Assembly (NCBI RefSeq): GCF_001640805.2
Contig: NC_066856.1
Span: forward strand, 3,758,826 to 3,822,825
Length of the DNA stretch: 64,000 bases
Reading direction: 5' to 3'
From: Lates calcarifer
Taxonomy: Eukaryota; Chordata; Actinopteri; Centropomidae
This document shows, piece by piece, positions 26,801 to 40,325 of this stretch. The translations under genes and the position numbers were made by a program. The notes beneath the pieces were generated by a model. It saw nothing but the letters and a program-made list of their open reading frames with translations, did no database searches and had not been told where the DNA came from. The number at the start of each line of letters is the position of its first letter. The stretch's first letter is position 1.

Positions 26801-29800
26801 AGGAAGAAAAAGCAAGAAGACAAGGAAGGGATGCAGTGGAAAACAAATGTTCCTTGAAGAAAAAAGATAACTCACCAATTAAGGTTGAGATAAAGTAGCA
26901 GTGAGGTATATTTGCAGCATAATTCATACAAATCATTTGAAAATACCTCTGTTAGTTAAATGTTTTACATAATCTACTTCAGTCTTTCACTCAGGCATTT
27001 TGCAACAAATGTTGTAATGCAATTAAGATCTTTCAACATACTTGGTTTCGGTTTTGAAAACTTCACAAAAAATTTCCTTACAATCCTCACTGACAGGAGG
27101 TTTAAGGGGTTTTTATTTTCAACTAATCCAAAAATCCATGAGTGATGAACAACATGCAGTCATAAATCCAAACATGTTGCAGACAATATATACTGGCTGA
27201 GATATTTCTGCTTTAGTCATTTTCTCATTTTCCTGACGTAAACCTACTCAGATTAAAGAGATTAAAGCTGAGACTTGGCACTTTAATGTAACAGTGATTA
27301 CGTTATTTCAAACTGAATGTATTGAAACACAAAAATGTGTCACTGTCCAAATACCTGCAGCCTGGACTGTATATTTATGACTCATAGTACTACATGCTAA
27401 TGTTGTGCCTGTGAAATAAGAAATCGTTTGCTGACATTATAATGTAATATATATCAGTGTTGCGGTTTGCTGCAGCATCCCCAAGTGACCAAAAATAATT
27501 GTACCTATTAATTTATCCTTCATGTCCTGGTACTGTGTCTGTGTTATGATCAAACAGGAGAGTTTCTATACTAACAAACTGACCTCCAATTAAAAAAAAT
27601 CTGCACCTCAGTACCTTATCGACCAGCAGATACAGGTATATCTGTAATAATAATAACAGATTAAACTAGCTCATGTGCAGTCATAACAAATAGTTAAGTT
27701 AGACATTTGCATCTGTGATTAGTGAAGATGACTCTTCCCAAAATACACTTGTGATCAATAAGTGCCTGATTGTAAATCTTTCCTCACTGTATTTCCATAG
27801 GCAGATTCTTGGCGAGTTTGAAGTGAATGAGATGTGGCAGAGAGCTGGGAGGCAAGGGATCAAGACCTGGGGTCTCTGACAGGTAATTAAAAATAGAAAG
27901 AACCTGAGAGGGCGGGAGGGATCGCTCATACAGCCAGGGGAGGGAGGTGTAAATGAGGGATGGATGGAGAGAGTGAGAGATAGAGGGCATGAGTGAGGTG
28001 AGAGATGTGCTGTTGAATGAAGAACAGTCTTCTTCACAGCAGCAGCAGCAGCCTGTCTGCACAGCCATGATAAATGAGTTTCAGACTACAGGCCAGTGCA
28101 GCATCCCCACAAACTACATTATAATGCATTATGCAGCCTGGAGAGTGTGTAGGCACACCCAGCATGGAAATGTGAGATTAATTCAACTCAGAGGTCTAAT
28201 GGAGTATGTGAAGGCAGAGGAGAACAGACACACACTGCAAAAGCAAAAGAACTGATGAGAACTGGTTTGATAATGGAGCCCAATGAGATTATGCTCTGCT
28301 GCATGGAACACAGTTTACTGTAGCCCTTGTATTTATCACCATGTTGGGAATACTACTCAGTGTTTCCTCTCTCCTCCCCCTCCTTCAGTCTATCCAGCCT
28401 CCTGTCCCACTGTGCTTGTACAATCACTAGAAAATGCCTGTGCCTAGCAGTGCGCTGTAAATTAAACCATAAATTATTGTACTTGTAAAGAATTGCAGGT
28501 CAGGGTGAGGGCAGCAGGGATGTGGGGCTGTAGTTGCAGCCTACATCCACTAGGTGTCTCCCTTGGGTTGGGAGGGAGGATGGGGAGCAGGGGCGCTGGT
28601 GAGTGGGTGGGAGTCTCCATCAAATGTATCTGGCCATGAGGAAAGTAGCGTGAGGGGGAGGGGTTTCAATTGGTGCACACATGGCAACCCACTCTGCAGC
28701 ATCTCCATGCTGCATTTTAACACACCATTAGTATCTGTGCTGCAGATTCCACAGAGCCATACACTGTACACAGGAGCAGTTCAAATGGTCTATTCTTTTT
28801 TTGTAATCTTGGCCAGAGCTGTAATATAATCCAGTCACCTTGCTGCAGCTGATTCAGAAACTGCAGATGATTCACAATCCTGCTGCTGCAAGGATGAAGA
28901 AAGTAGACAAAGAAAGTAGAGCACATTACATCAGGTCTACCTGCTAGTATATAAATCACTAAATGGCCAGCGAGTACAATATGAAGCTGCCAGACCTCTT
29001 AAGGGTTCAATATACTTAAAACAATAGGTCATAGACGTGTTGTGCTCAGTGAGTTGTGCATAGGAATATAAGTGCACACTTTAAAGAGACTCTCCTTCAA
29101 GGAATTCATGATGTTGCATTTAATTCCACACATGAAAAGTGCCAGAGGAGAGCCTGAGAGAAGTTCAACCCCTGCCTAAAGTCATACCGCTGCAAAACTG
29201 GACAATCTCTGCATAAAGAGGGTGTGATTGTCTGGTTGGCTGTTCCCATAAGGTAAAAAGGACACAGCTGAACGCATGCTCCAATTCCAATGTTGGAAAG
29301 GGGTTTCAGAAACTATTAGGCTCTGTTCAGACCAGCATTGTTGCTGTGATAGAAACGCAGCCTACACATTCACTTGGATTAAACTACTTGTTGATGCAGT
29401 TGGATCGGGCATAAAAGCATAGGGACGATTGGCAAAAAAGTTAAATCTACTGTGGCGTTCTGGTCGAAACACTCATACATTTTATGCAGATTGAGGCCCT
29501 TACTGTAGATCTTCAGAAACTGGTTTGTTTTCTACAGTTCCTACAGCTGATTAGGCTTCACTTAATTATTATGTGCCACCCTTGTGGAACAAATTACCAG
29601 AAGATAATTGCCTATAATTGAGGTAAGTGTTAATTAAAGTTAATAACATTTATTTTTTATTTTATTTGTACATATACTCAGTTGCCAGTGAATTATGTAC
29701 ATCTTGCTAAAACCAGTACCATCTAATACAACATTTTATGTTAGTAGTGTTTTAGAGGTGATGATTCAACTTCAATGATCATTTCTGTTGCTGTGGAATT

Positions 29801-30999
29801 GTAATGCATTATACTGTCACCAAACTTTTAGTATTTCAGTGAGGGTATATCAAGTGTGCCTACTAAACTTGCAACTACAGCGTATGTCTGTGTTACATAT
29901 ATTTCCTGCATTACCTTAGACTTAGACGGACTTTATTGATCCCTTTGGGATGACTCCCTCGGGGAAATTACGTTTCCAGCAGCAAATACAGACATAACCT
30001 CATCCTTTAATATGCATTCTAATACTTAGTCTTATATGACTTTGACAGCCTCCCTGATCTAAATTTGCATTTTGAAACTGCCTCAGTGTGAGGTGTGCTA
30101 AATAAATAGTTTGTCACATGGAAACATTAGTCAGACATGAATACCTGAATTTCAGAGCAAATTTCATGTTAAAGGTTAAAGAGAAATGTATGACTCCCTT
30201 GGTAACATCATCACAGCTGTAATGCTAATAGAATTATTCAGTGTTAAGCTAGAAAGGTCTTTCTGTCTTCTGTCACAGATGGCGTCTGCATCAATATCAC
30301 ACCTCAGAGAGTGTGTGCGTTTCCCCTATAACTATGTTACATAATGTGATTGTGTAATTGAATTAGAAAAGGAAGTGTGGTAGGGTGGCGGGAGAAGGTG
30401 GCATGGTGACTGAGGGAGCTGCATGTGTGACAGTGGTGACACCCAGCCAATCAGGCGGTCATTCAGAGGAGTGTTTGAAGATAGGTCATGGGGTAAGAGG
30501 TGGTGGTGAAGGGGGGGGGGGGGGCACCTGTGAGCCAACGCATCAATCCACTCCCGCTCCCTCTGTTCTTTTTTCTCAGTCCTCTCATCTTTCCCCACCT
30601 CCCTCACCTCTCACTTCTGTTTCCTCACTCCATCCCTCTGCACACACACAGCAAACACTCCCTGCCCTTTTCCTCCACTGCATCTGATAATAATGCACCA
30701 AACCTCTCCAGCCATTCCTTCCTGTCTCTCTGCCCCCTCCCAGGCTCAGCCAACGCCCCGCTGCCACCTTCCATCACCCACTCCGTCTCTGCTCCAGGAG
30801 GTATGATGCTGATGATGATGGTTGTGTCCATATGATCAGATTAACCTACATTTCCACCTCGCTGGGCGTCAGTCAGACCACATTTGCCCACTCCCCCATC
30901 ATCACATTTGTGGCATTTCACAAGCCAAACCCCCCCTCTTCACAAGCAGAGACTGACATACAGTAAACATGCACATACACACAAAAAAGATGCTTACTA

Positions 31000-31038
<39 letters not shown>

Positions 31039-34000
31039 TCCACACTTCCCTTAGCAACCAGTTCCAGCTTTGCACTGCAGTTCAGAAAGGCATTGTGTTA
31101 AAAAAGATCTCATATTAAGCTTGCAAAAAAGACAGAATAGTAAGTGAGTAGAAAAAATGTTAATGGAATTCAAATATTGACTTCACTTCACTGCATGCTC
31201 ATACACATACACAAGTCAGCAAAACATGGCCAGAGTTTGTGAGTGAAAGCACAAAAGAAATCCAAGAAACCTTGGGATGAAAGTGAGTCAGCATCTTTTC
31301 ACTCGTTGGGATGACGACAGCTACTTTCATTTCACGGATCAGAGGACTCGGCGAGGCTCACAACCTGACAGAGACGCGAGCAATTAACCTTTTGGTCCTG
31401 AGCTGATAGTGCTCAGCTAAAATGTCAGTTTGTGTCTGCGGAAATACACCCTGTTTCTGATAAACCTCTGGTAGCTTGGTGAAGAATAACTGGTCTAAAG
31501 AAACTGCTGCTAAAGATGCTACGGTAAAAGGGCATTTTAGCAGATTAGAGCACAAAATAGTTTAATTGTGTAGAAAACAAGCTGTAAATGACAGATGATT
31601 AAGAGTTCTTGTGTCAAAATGATATGTTTTACATCATTTCAAAAGCTTTCACAATACTAACAGGGTTGTTCAGCCAACATCTCTGCTGTTTTCATGTCTT
31701 CTGTGTAAGTAACAGAAGGGATTTACTTTGCCACGCACTGCCTCCCCAATCAGATTTTCCTCTTGAAATGTTAATGAGCAAAGAGGGAGAGGGCGGATTT
31801 TGAGGACAGGGGGAGCCTGCAGCCATGTTCAGTCTCATGTGCATATGGAGAAACGCTGTCGTTGGCCAAGACCCAGTCTGCAGTACTGGGCCGCAGATTC
31901 TGCAGTACAAATGTTCCAGTAAGTGAGCTTAACTAGAGCGAGGGAATCAAACAATTCATATCTGGGACAACAAGTCCATGGTTATTTTATAGGCACCCAA
32001 TAGATCACAGGGTTTGGCTTCTATCTGAGGCAAAAGTGGAGTTGGAGCGTGAAAGCAAACACGGACGAGCCAAAATCAGCCAGACATCTCCTTTTTCGTC
32101 CTGTTCGTCTCTTTAAAGCCTATGGACACATTCCTGAAGTGTTCAAGAATATGTGTCTGCGTGTGTCTGGGCGTGCATATCAAATATCACCAGGTTCATG
32201 AATCAGAGAGGCATGTGGCTGCAGGAGTGAGAATACACACTCGCATGAGACAGAAACGAGAATGGTGTTTCTGCATATGCTGGTTACTGTCAGCATGCAT
32301 GATATAATTTGTGTAACAAGCTGCTTGAGGCAGACGCCACCTGCGTCCTTGCAGCACCTGGGACGGCTTTGTCTCAGTGTCCCCTGGTGTGTTCAGTCAT
32401 CAGATCTGTTCAGCCTGGGACACACATAGCTTCTAATGGCCTGGTCACGACACAAAATGGTACAGTAAAATTAATATGCATATTATAGATATTTGGTTGT
32501 AGAAGCTTGGTGACTATACTCTCTACTGCTGTAGCTGGTGAGCTAACTTGCTAGCTAGCCAGGCAAGTGCTCAAGTCACAAAAGCTCCCAAAGCTTCTCT
32601 CTACCTTCTTCTCTGTCTAGCACTGTCAAGACTGCTTGCTATTGGGCTTTGGTGAAAATATGCCTGTCTTTACGTACAAGTTTGAATCCAGTTTGATTCC
32701 ACTGGAATAAACTGAATGTGCCTCCAAATGTCACAGTTTTAAAAGCTGGTGTGTTCATGAGTTTACTTTTGAGAAACACTAAGAGAAAAGGAGTTTGTAA
32801 GTAAAAGACAAACACAAAGAGAATGCATGACCACATGTGCATTCTATGCAGAGGCTCCTGTGTCTCTCTTCTCTGGAGTGGGTCAAAGGCCACAGATCCA
32901 CACAGCAGGAGTGACTCCCAGACCCCAAGCAGTCTGTCTTGCCTGGGTGCTGTGCTCCCACCCCTCCTCCTCTTGACCTCCTCCTTTTCCATCTGTGCCA
33001 AACCTGGACTCAGATACGCACCCCTCTCTAAAAGCTGCTCAACAGTCAGATAGCTTCTGTAGTCTACAATCAAAGTGTGAGACTAACAGTCAGACTTGTG
33101 GGACGGGCTGACAAAGCTGCGCTGCAATCTGTTACCTACACAACCATCCAATAAAAAGGAAGAACATGATGTGATGGATTCTGCGTACACTCCTAAGAGA
33201 GGAGACAGAACGGGAAGGGGCCCAATAAATGAATTCTGGCTGCAAAAGTCAAATGACCTGCCAGCTCCCTGACAGCATCAATTTGTTCTGTTTAGTCGTG
33301 GACAGGTTTGAGGGGAAAAAAATAGCGACGACATGCTGAAGGAAAATTCAATTTCTTTCATGGAACCGGCACTGCCAAATCTCTCTCTTATTACTTATTT
33401 TGAAAGGTCTTCACTGTACAAAGACTCTCTATGTTCAAACTCACTGCCATCAGGTTCTCTTCCACTGTACGTCCAAAACAAACAGAGTTTCTGTGCTTTA
33501 TTGACCCCACTAAACATTACACATTACATTCTGACACTTAGGACAATGCAAACTTAGTGTCAGTACCAACTGCTTTTCTGCATCCCTTCACATGCTCATA
33601 AACTGTACTATGGCAATAACATCTCCAGGATATAAAAAGAGGAACACCCAGGCTACATATGTACCATACAGCTGGCATCTGATCCATCCACCCGTGGCTC
33701 TGGCTATTAACAGAACAGACAGCGCCACTGTATTTTAAGAACTATTTTGCTACTAGAATTTTTTATTTCTATTTCTTGGTGGCAGGGTGCACAGGGCTGA
33801 AGCAGAGACTTAGCAGCATTCTTCCATGGCTGACAGCTGACAGCTAAACCCCCAGTTAATGACTAATCCTGCCTTAATGCCTTCAGCATGATTGGTTCGA
33901 GCTAATTACACTCACTCCCTGCCCTGGGTGCTGAATGGCTGGATGGTCGGGGCGGGGCTGAGCTAAAGGCAGTGTGGGTCCTGTGCAGCGGAGGCCTTCA

Positions 34001-37000
34001 TGGTGACAGTCAGAAAACTAATTTGTAACTATTTTGATTAAACTACTATTAAACTACTTTGATTGAACTACTTACCTTGGACTCTGAAGATGCACATTTT
34101 TCTCTATTTTCTGACATGTTACATACTAAACTAATTAATCAAATAGAGTAATTGCTAAATTAATCAATATTGGTCTAAACATAGGTAAAAATAGAATATT
34201 TGATTCATAATGATCTGACTGTGATTTTTCCACCATTATCATGGCTGTTTGCTGCCTTTTCAAAACACATTTTCCAACATTACCACAACAAGAAAAGTGT
34301 TGTTGTCTGTTCCCTTATTACTAAATTGAGGCAACAAAGTGGAGGCACTGAAAATGATATGATCAATGTTAAGATCAAAACATATTTTACAATAGGGATA
34401 CATGGACAGCTTTCAAACAGATTGGTGTTAGTTGTAATTTGTTCGAAAAATGATTTATAGTTGGTTTCAGATCAATGAAGAGCTGTACTATGCTGGTGTC
34501 TGGGAAAGAGCAGCACATCAGTCATGGATTCAATACTATATAAAGGCTAGTTTAGATAAATTCATCAAAAGCAGACGTGTCTCCAGTCGTGTGGTAAATG
34601 GCATGATGTTTAATACAGTGTGTGCAGCAACACAGGCAGAAAACTCTGCTTCTGCACTGCACAGAGTAGAGTGGCACTGGGTCTTTACATGAAGCCAACA
34701 TGGGTCGACCCACATTCAGTATTTTGCTGGTTACTAATTTGGTGTGAAAGGCCTATTAGCTACCCATATCAATTCTCAAAACCAAAACATTAAATTCATT
34801 ATTGTTTTTTATCTCAAGACAAGATTGTATTTTTTAATATAACAATTACACTGGATACAATACATCTTATTGTACGTTACTGAATAGATTACCAGCCATC
34901 ACAATCCACAGCATTAAAAAAACAAATCTATTTGTAACGTCTCATTATACCCTGGAACCAGCTAATATGAGCCAAAACACCAGTAGCTCTCTCTTTGTGT
35001 CTTTAGCACTGGTCTAGAAGGCAGCTGGCTGTGGTTTATAGCAGGTTATTAATATTCCCTCAAATCTTCCTGCTAATCTGCTCTGTTTATGTGGAAACAG
35101 ACAGAGATACTCAGAGGGTCTCTAAGGGCTGGCAGGGGGAGAGAGGAGGGGGGACCCTGATTTCCCTCTGCTTCAGCAGAAACTCCAACCCAACTCCTTT
35201 TAAATGGGATGATATCCTCTAGAATAATTATGAGAGCAAAAATATTTAAAATAAGTAAATTTACATGGAATGGAATGGACTACGTGTCACATTCACCCAT
35301 TCACACACACATTCATACAGCGCATGCTCTGTGCACAAAGCGCTCTAATGCATCCACACCCATTCACACACCGATGATACATCAGGGGCAACGTGGGGTT
35401 CAGTATCTTGCCCAAGTATGCTTCGGCATGGACTGGAGAGGCCAGGGATCAAACCACTGACCTTCCGATTAGTGTATGACCCATTCTACCTCCTGAGTCA
35501 CAGCCGCCCCACTTACATTAAAAATGTCTTTGAATGCAGTAAACAGATTGTCCCATCTTTGAAGTAAAAATGCATTAAAATGTGCACTGACTCAAGTGAC
35601 ATCACTTGAGGATATTAGATTTCACACAGCTCCCTCTGGAGACACAAAAGGTTTTATACAACTTCCCCTTTCATCCTAAAAATGTTGGATGGGGCTGAGG
35701 TCAGGGCCGTGTGTGTTACCATATGACCGGTAAATTTGATTAAACAAGCCAGTGTACCAAAGCAAGCATGTATGTAAACAGGCATGTTTTCATTTCTAAT
35801 AAACCTGACCGGAGCATGAACCAAAAGTCACTTCCACTTTGCAGCACACTCCTGCACATTTCCCTCTCAGGCTGCCCAGTTAGCCAAGTCTTTGTTGTCT
35901 AGAAACGTCAATGAGACTTCCCATGCAGCCTTTGTGGTCATGAGAGACTAGGAAGGTTTTTTACATGTGTAACACACATTCTTCACATTTAAAGAAAGCC
36001 CCATGAGTATATAAGCCTCGTCATGTACAGGAAAATATCACTTACTGTGTACAAGGAACAAAGTCCCTCAGTACTTCCTATGTTAGTAGATTAAGTTTCA
36101 GAAGAAGAAGATTTCAGGCAGATGTGGGGTTAAATGCGTGCTATAAACACGCTGCTATTAGTATTACATCTCTTGCTGTACTCCCAGCATGTGTCTGTGA
36201 GTTTTTATCATCAGAGGCACCTTAAGATCAAATTAGTCAAGTTCCTATGAATCCTGAGCAGCTGAGAAGAAAATAACAGGATGTGTCATTCAGTTCATTG
36301 CCAGCATGACCACATGATGATTTCCAACACAGTCATAACTACACTAAAATTACATTTCAAGCTGGTATCAGCTTAAACCTTGAATGCATTTAAGGATGAA
36401 AATGCAAATAAATCAATAATAAAACTGAAAGAAATGAATGTTATGGTCAATTGATGCTAGGAAAGTGCATGCACACTCCTTCCACCATCCTCATGTCAGG
36501 ACCCAGAAACTTTCCACAACACACTCATCAGCACATCAAGCTGCGACTGTGACAAAAACAGATCAAGTTACTGTCTTCACAGTACAAACACAGAAATAGA
36601 GCCAACTGCGGCAGAGCAGAGATATAAACATGTTAGATAACGAGGACAACCCACTAACATATTGATGCTGATAACTGTTTTAAAAATTGCTGAAGTCTTC
36701 ACATCAGCTGATACCACACTGATTACACGTTCTTTTGCAGAACAAAACTCAGTAAATCAAAATGGAGGACTTGAGGACGTTAAAGGCTTACTGATCCACA
36801 CTGGAGAAACCTCTTGCTGCCCAAAGTTCAGGGTCAGCTGCTCTAGAGCTGGTAGGGACTCTGTCTGCTCAAGGACACTTCAGTGGGGTGGGTTATTGTT
36901 GGCATGAGGGTTTCGATTTCAGCCTTGGAACTAAAGCAATGTCTCTTGCACTGGTCTATGATACTGCTACTTTGTATCTGAAAAATGTAATATGTATTTA

Positions 37001-40000
37001 AAGGTTAAAAAGCACAAACATTTGGAATTTTTGATTTGTCACGTGACATTACTCCTTTTATCTTGACTATTACAAGGGTATTTCTATAATGTAGGTGACT
37101 GTAGACTAGTTTATACAGAATACTGTGTGTCTAAATATAAGTAAGTAAACTTGAAAGTAGTAACTCTAAAGGATAAAAAAATATCAGCGCCAATTTTAGC
37201 CATTAGGTTGTGAAGTCTACACTGCTGGAAAGGAATACCTGTTGTGAACAATGATTTACTACAGTGGCAGCATACTCATAATAATTCCTGGGCCTTAAAA
37301 TCTTTTGACACTATCCTGAAAAGCAATTCCACAATGCAATGCATCACATGTTAAAGATGCAAAAATTACCACTGTGTAGCTCTATAACCATCAGTGATGA
37401 TGTAAAATCATGGGGATCATTGGAACTGAAATAAAAAAAACACACTTAAAAGAATTACTGTGCAACATTTTACACGTAACTGAGATGAACATTTGTGTAA
37501 CCGTGCATACACATAGTCTGGCATGAGAAACCAAGTACCAATATCACATGAATAAATCATAATGTAATGTTGCCACATTGATATAACACACTTGGTGCAA
37601 CAACAGTGTGTTTACATCAACAACCCTCCCCACATGCACGGCTCTTATGAAGATACACCATTGACAGTTGTAGTAAATAGACAGCATAGAGATGACATTT
37701 TAATTGTTTTTTCGGTGGAGTGATCCAAGGCCCCGATCGATCTGAATCCTGACTGCCCTACAGACTGTGGGGGGGTTGATGGGCATGACGGGGCAGACCC
37801 TGGGGGCCTGATGGCAGAAGGCCTGAGGTCTATTGATGTTGTGCCACATGAAGTGCAGAGACAGCGCGGGACACAAGGGCTCTTGGTACAGAGGGAAACA
37901 ATGGTCAGTCACTACAGCTGAGCAGCTGACTAGGACAAGAGAGGTGGAGGAAAAAGAAAGGAAGGGGTGGGGGTGTGGGGGTTAAGAGAGGTGTGAAGTG
38001 TCACATGGGTTATTTGGCGGTGGAGTGGGTGCTGTGACACAGAAAGAAAGACAGAAAGGACCAGGACAATAGACAATAATCAAACCACAGTAGGTAGACT
38101 TGACAGCTGTGGTTACCATGGGTAGGGGGTGAGGAAATGGGGTTAAGCAAAAGTGGCTGTTATTACTGATGAATAAGGGAAGTGTCTGTACATTGTTGTG
38201 TCTCAAGCTTTTCTCTTCTTTTTATTGTCCTCTGAGAAGGACAGGTGCGTCAGTAGGTTGAGAAGAAAAGAGCTTTAACCTGTTCTATGTTGAAGAAAAG
38301 CTTTAGTCGTGAACATAGTCACCTGTCTTAATATACAGAATCAAACACACATACACATACACACAACCTGAAGGTACTGTCACATCTCACAATATCAGCT
38401 CTGTTCACTGACAGAATCTATCCTCGTCAGCAGGCCATTCAGGTTGAACTGAATTTGCCCTGCAGTTAAGTGAAGGCCAGATTCTCTTTATACTCTCTCT
38501 GAATCACTTGACACTGAAAACAATCACCAACCTCTTCTCTCTGTAACCCATAACCCTAACAACAGATGGCCAAGGTCTGCCAGTACATCTAAGGACAGAC
38601 TACTCTTACCCCAGCAAAATACAGTATATACAACCAGCATATAGTGATATGATTCAATTGGATCTTATCTAAGATTTTCTATAAATTGTGGATCCTTAGC
38701 AGTAAGTGAAATGACAGTCCTGCAGCATAATTTTAACACTTGAACAGAGGCAGCTTTTGGATCCTTTACTTAAAAAGAGCACTTGACTGATATAGTTTTG
38801 CAATCAAAATTCACACAAGAGAACCAGAGATATCATCCATGGATATCTCTTCTGTGTCCAAACCTGGAGCCTCCTAAATAGTTTATACATGGAAACATTT
38901 GGATAGTTTAATCTAGAAAAATGCCTCATTGCTAGAAGATCATACATTTTGGAAAACTGATCTAAAATTTAACTAGTTTCAAAACTGCATTCAAGTGCAA
39001 ATTTCCCCATTGTGGGACTAATAAAGGATTATCTTAATATAAGATGTACTTAGCTATTTTCTCAACTGACAACAACTGAATATTAATCACATGGAAAATA
39101 CACAGTTAAATCAGGAGAAACTGTTTGTCAGTGCAGCAGCTGCAGTCATTACCAGAGACCATGACATGAACCGAGACCCACTAACACCTGCTCTACTTTT
39201 CCATCCAGCCAAGTAGCCTAAGCCTTAACACATCCAGTCACATTCACTAAGCCTGTTTTTGAACAGTACACAACAACAGCTACTCACAATGTAATGTGGG
39301 GTCCTGAGGTATGAAAACATGGTCCAAAAACTAGGGATGAGTCTGGTCGGGGCTGGGGGCGTCCCAAGCAGGTATGCTGATGTGGCAGGTGGTGGCTACA
39401 GTAACAGCCTCACTGCGTCCAGACTGTCGTCACACAGCAGAGAAGAGGCCTCAGCGGCCGATTAAAGGATCTTAAGAGATCTATTTAGGGCCCTGGAGCA
39501 CACCTTTAAATAGGAGCACTCATTAGCTGAATGACCTGAGCCTCTGAGAAACACAGAGAAAGAGAGAAGGATGGAGGGAGGAAGAGTGACAGAAAATACA
39601 GAGCCAGATGAAGGAAAGGGAAGGCATGCAAAAGAGAAAGAGACAGAGTGGATTACTTGACGGGTGGCCATGCTCAAAGTTCACCCAACAGGCCATTAAA
39701 GGTCAGAGGTCACAATCCCAGGGTCATAAAGTCTGTGGTTCACACGCTCCACTTACACCGACAGACGCTGCAGTGAAATCAGCACAAAAAACTGTTCTGA
39801 GCGAAGCCAAGAAATAAGCCAAAAACAACTCTGATGGTGTCTGAGCAACACAAAAACAGCTCAACAAAAGCCATTTGAAACCCAATTTTACACAGCAAAT
39901 AGCATCCAACAAGCTGTAATCATCAAACTGCCAAAATCCACTGTGTTTGTTCTCCTTTGTTGGGTACTGGAAGAAGATTATCAAGATTAGATTTTGGAGT

Positions 40001-40291
40001 TGGGGTAAGTCCGCTACCAGCTGTGTGTGAAAACACAGTGATCGCAGCTGATCCTGACGGCCCTTTCAATGCTTCCTCCCAGGCTGTCAATAGAAAGGTC
40101 AGCCAAAATAGATGAGGATGATGACAGATTAGAGCCATTATCTACCTCGTTAGTCAGGCGGCAGATCGGTGGGAGGAGTTATCTGTCAAGTGAACGTCGC
40201 GATTTTGTTGTAATGATCCAGGTGAGAGAAAGGCTCAGTGAGAGAGTCTGTGGTGATTAATGTGGCTAAAATCATAAATGGTGTGAAACTG

Positions 40292-40325
<34 letters not shown>

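Noticed and set aside
27784..28068. Minus-strand frame starting MAVQTGCCCCCEEDC as another alternative first exon
   Set aside because: The poly-Cys comes from a GCA repeat, and no donor in phase 0 follows at a reasonable distance.
32639..33073. 144-codon minus-strand open frame beginning MIVDYRSYLTVEQLLERGAY
   Set aside because: No family recognised, ends in hydrophobic AT-rich translation, and no convincing acceptor-donor pair with phase 0 that would join exons 2 and 3.
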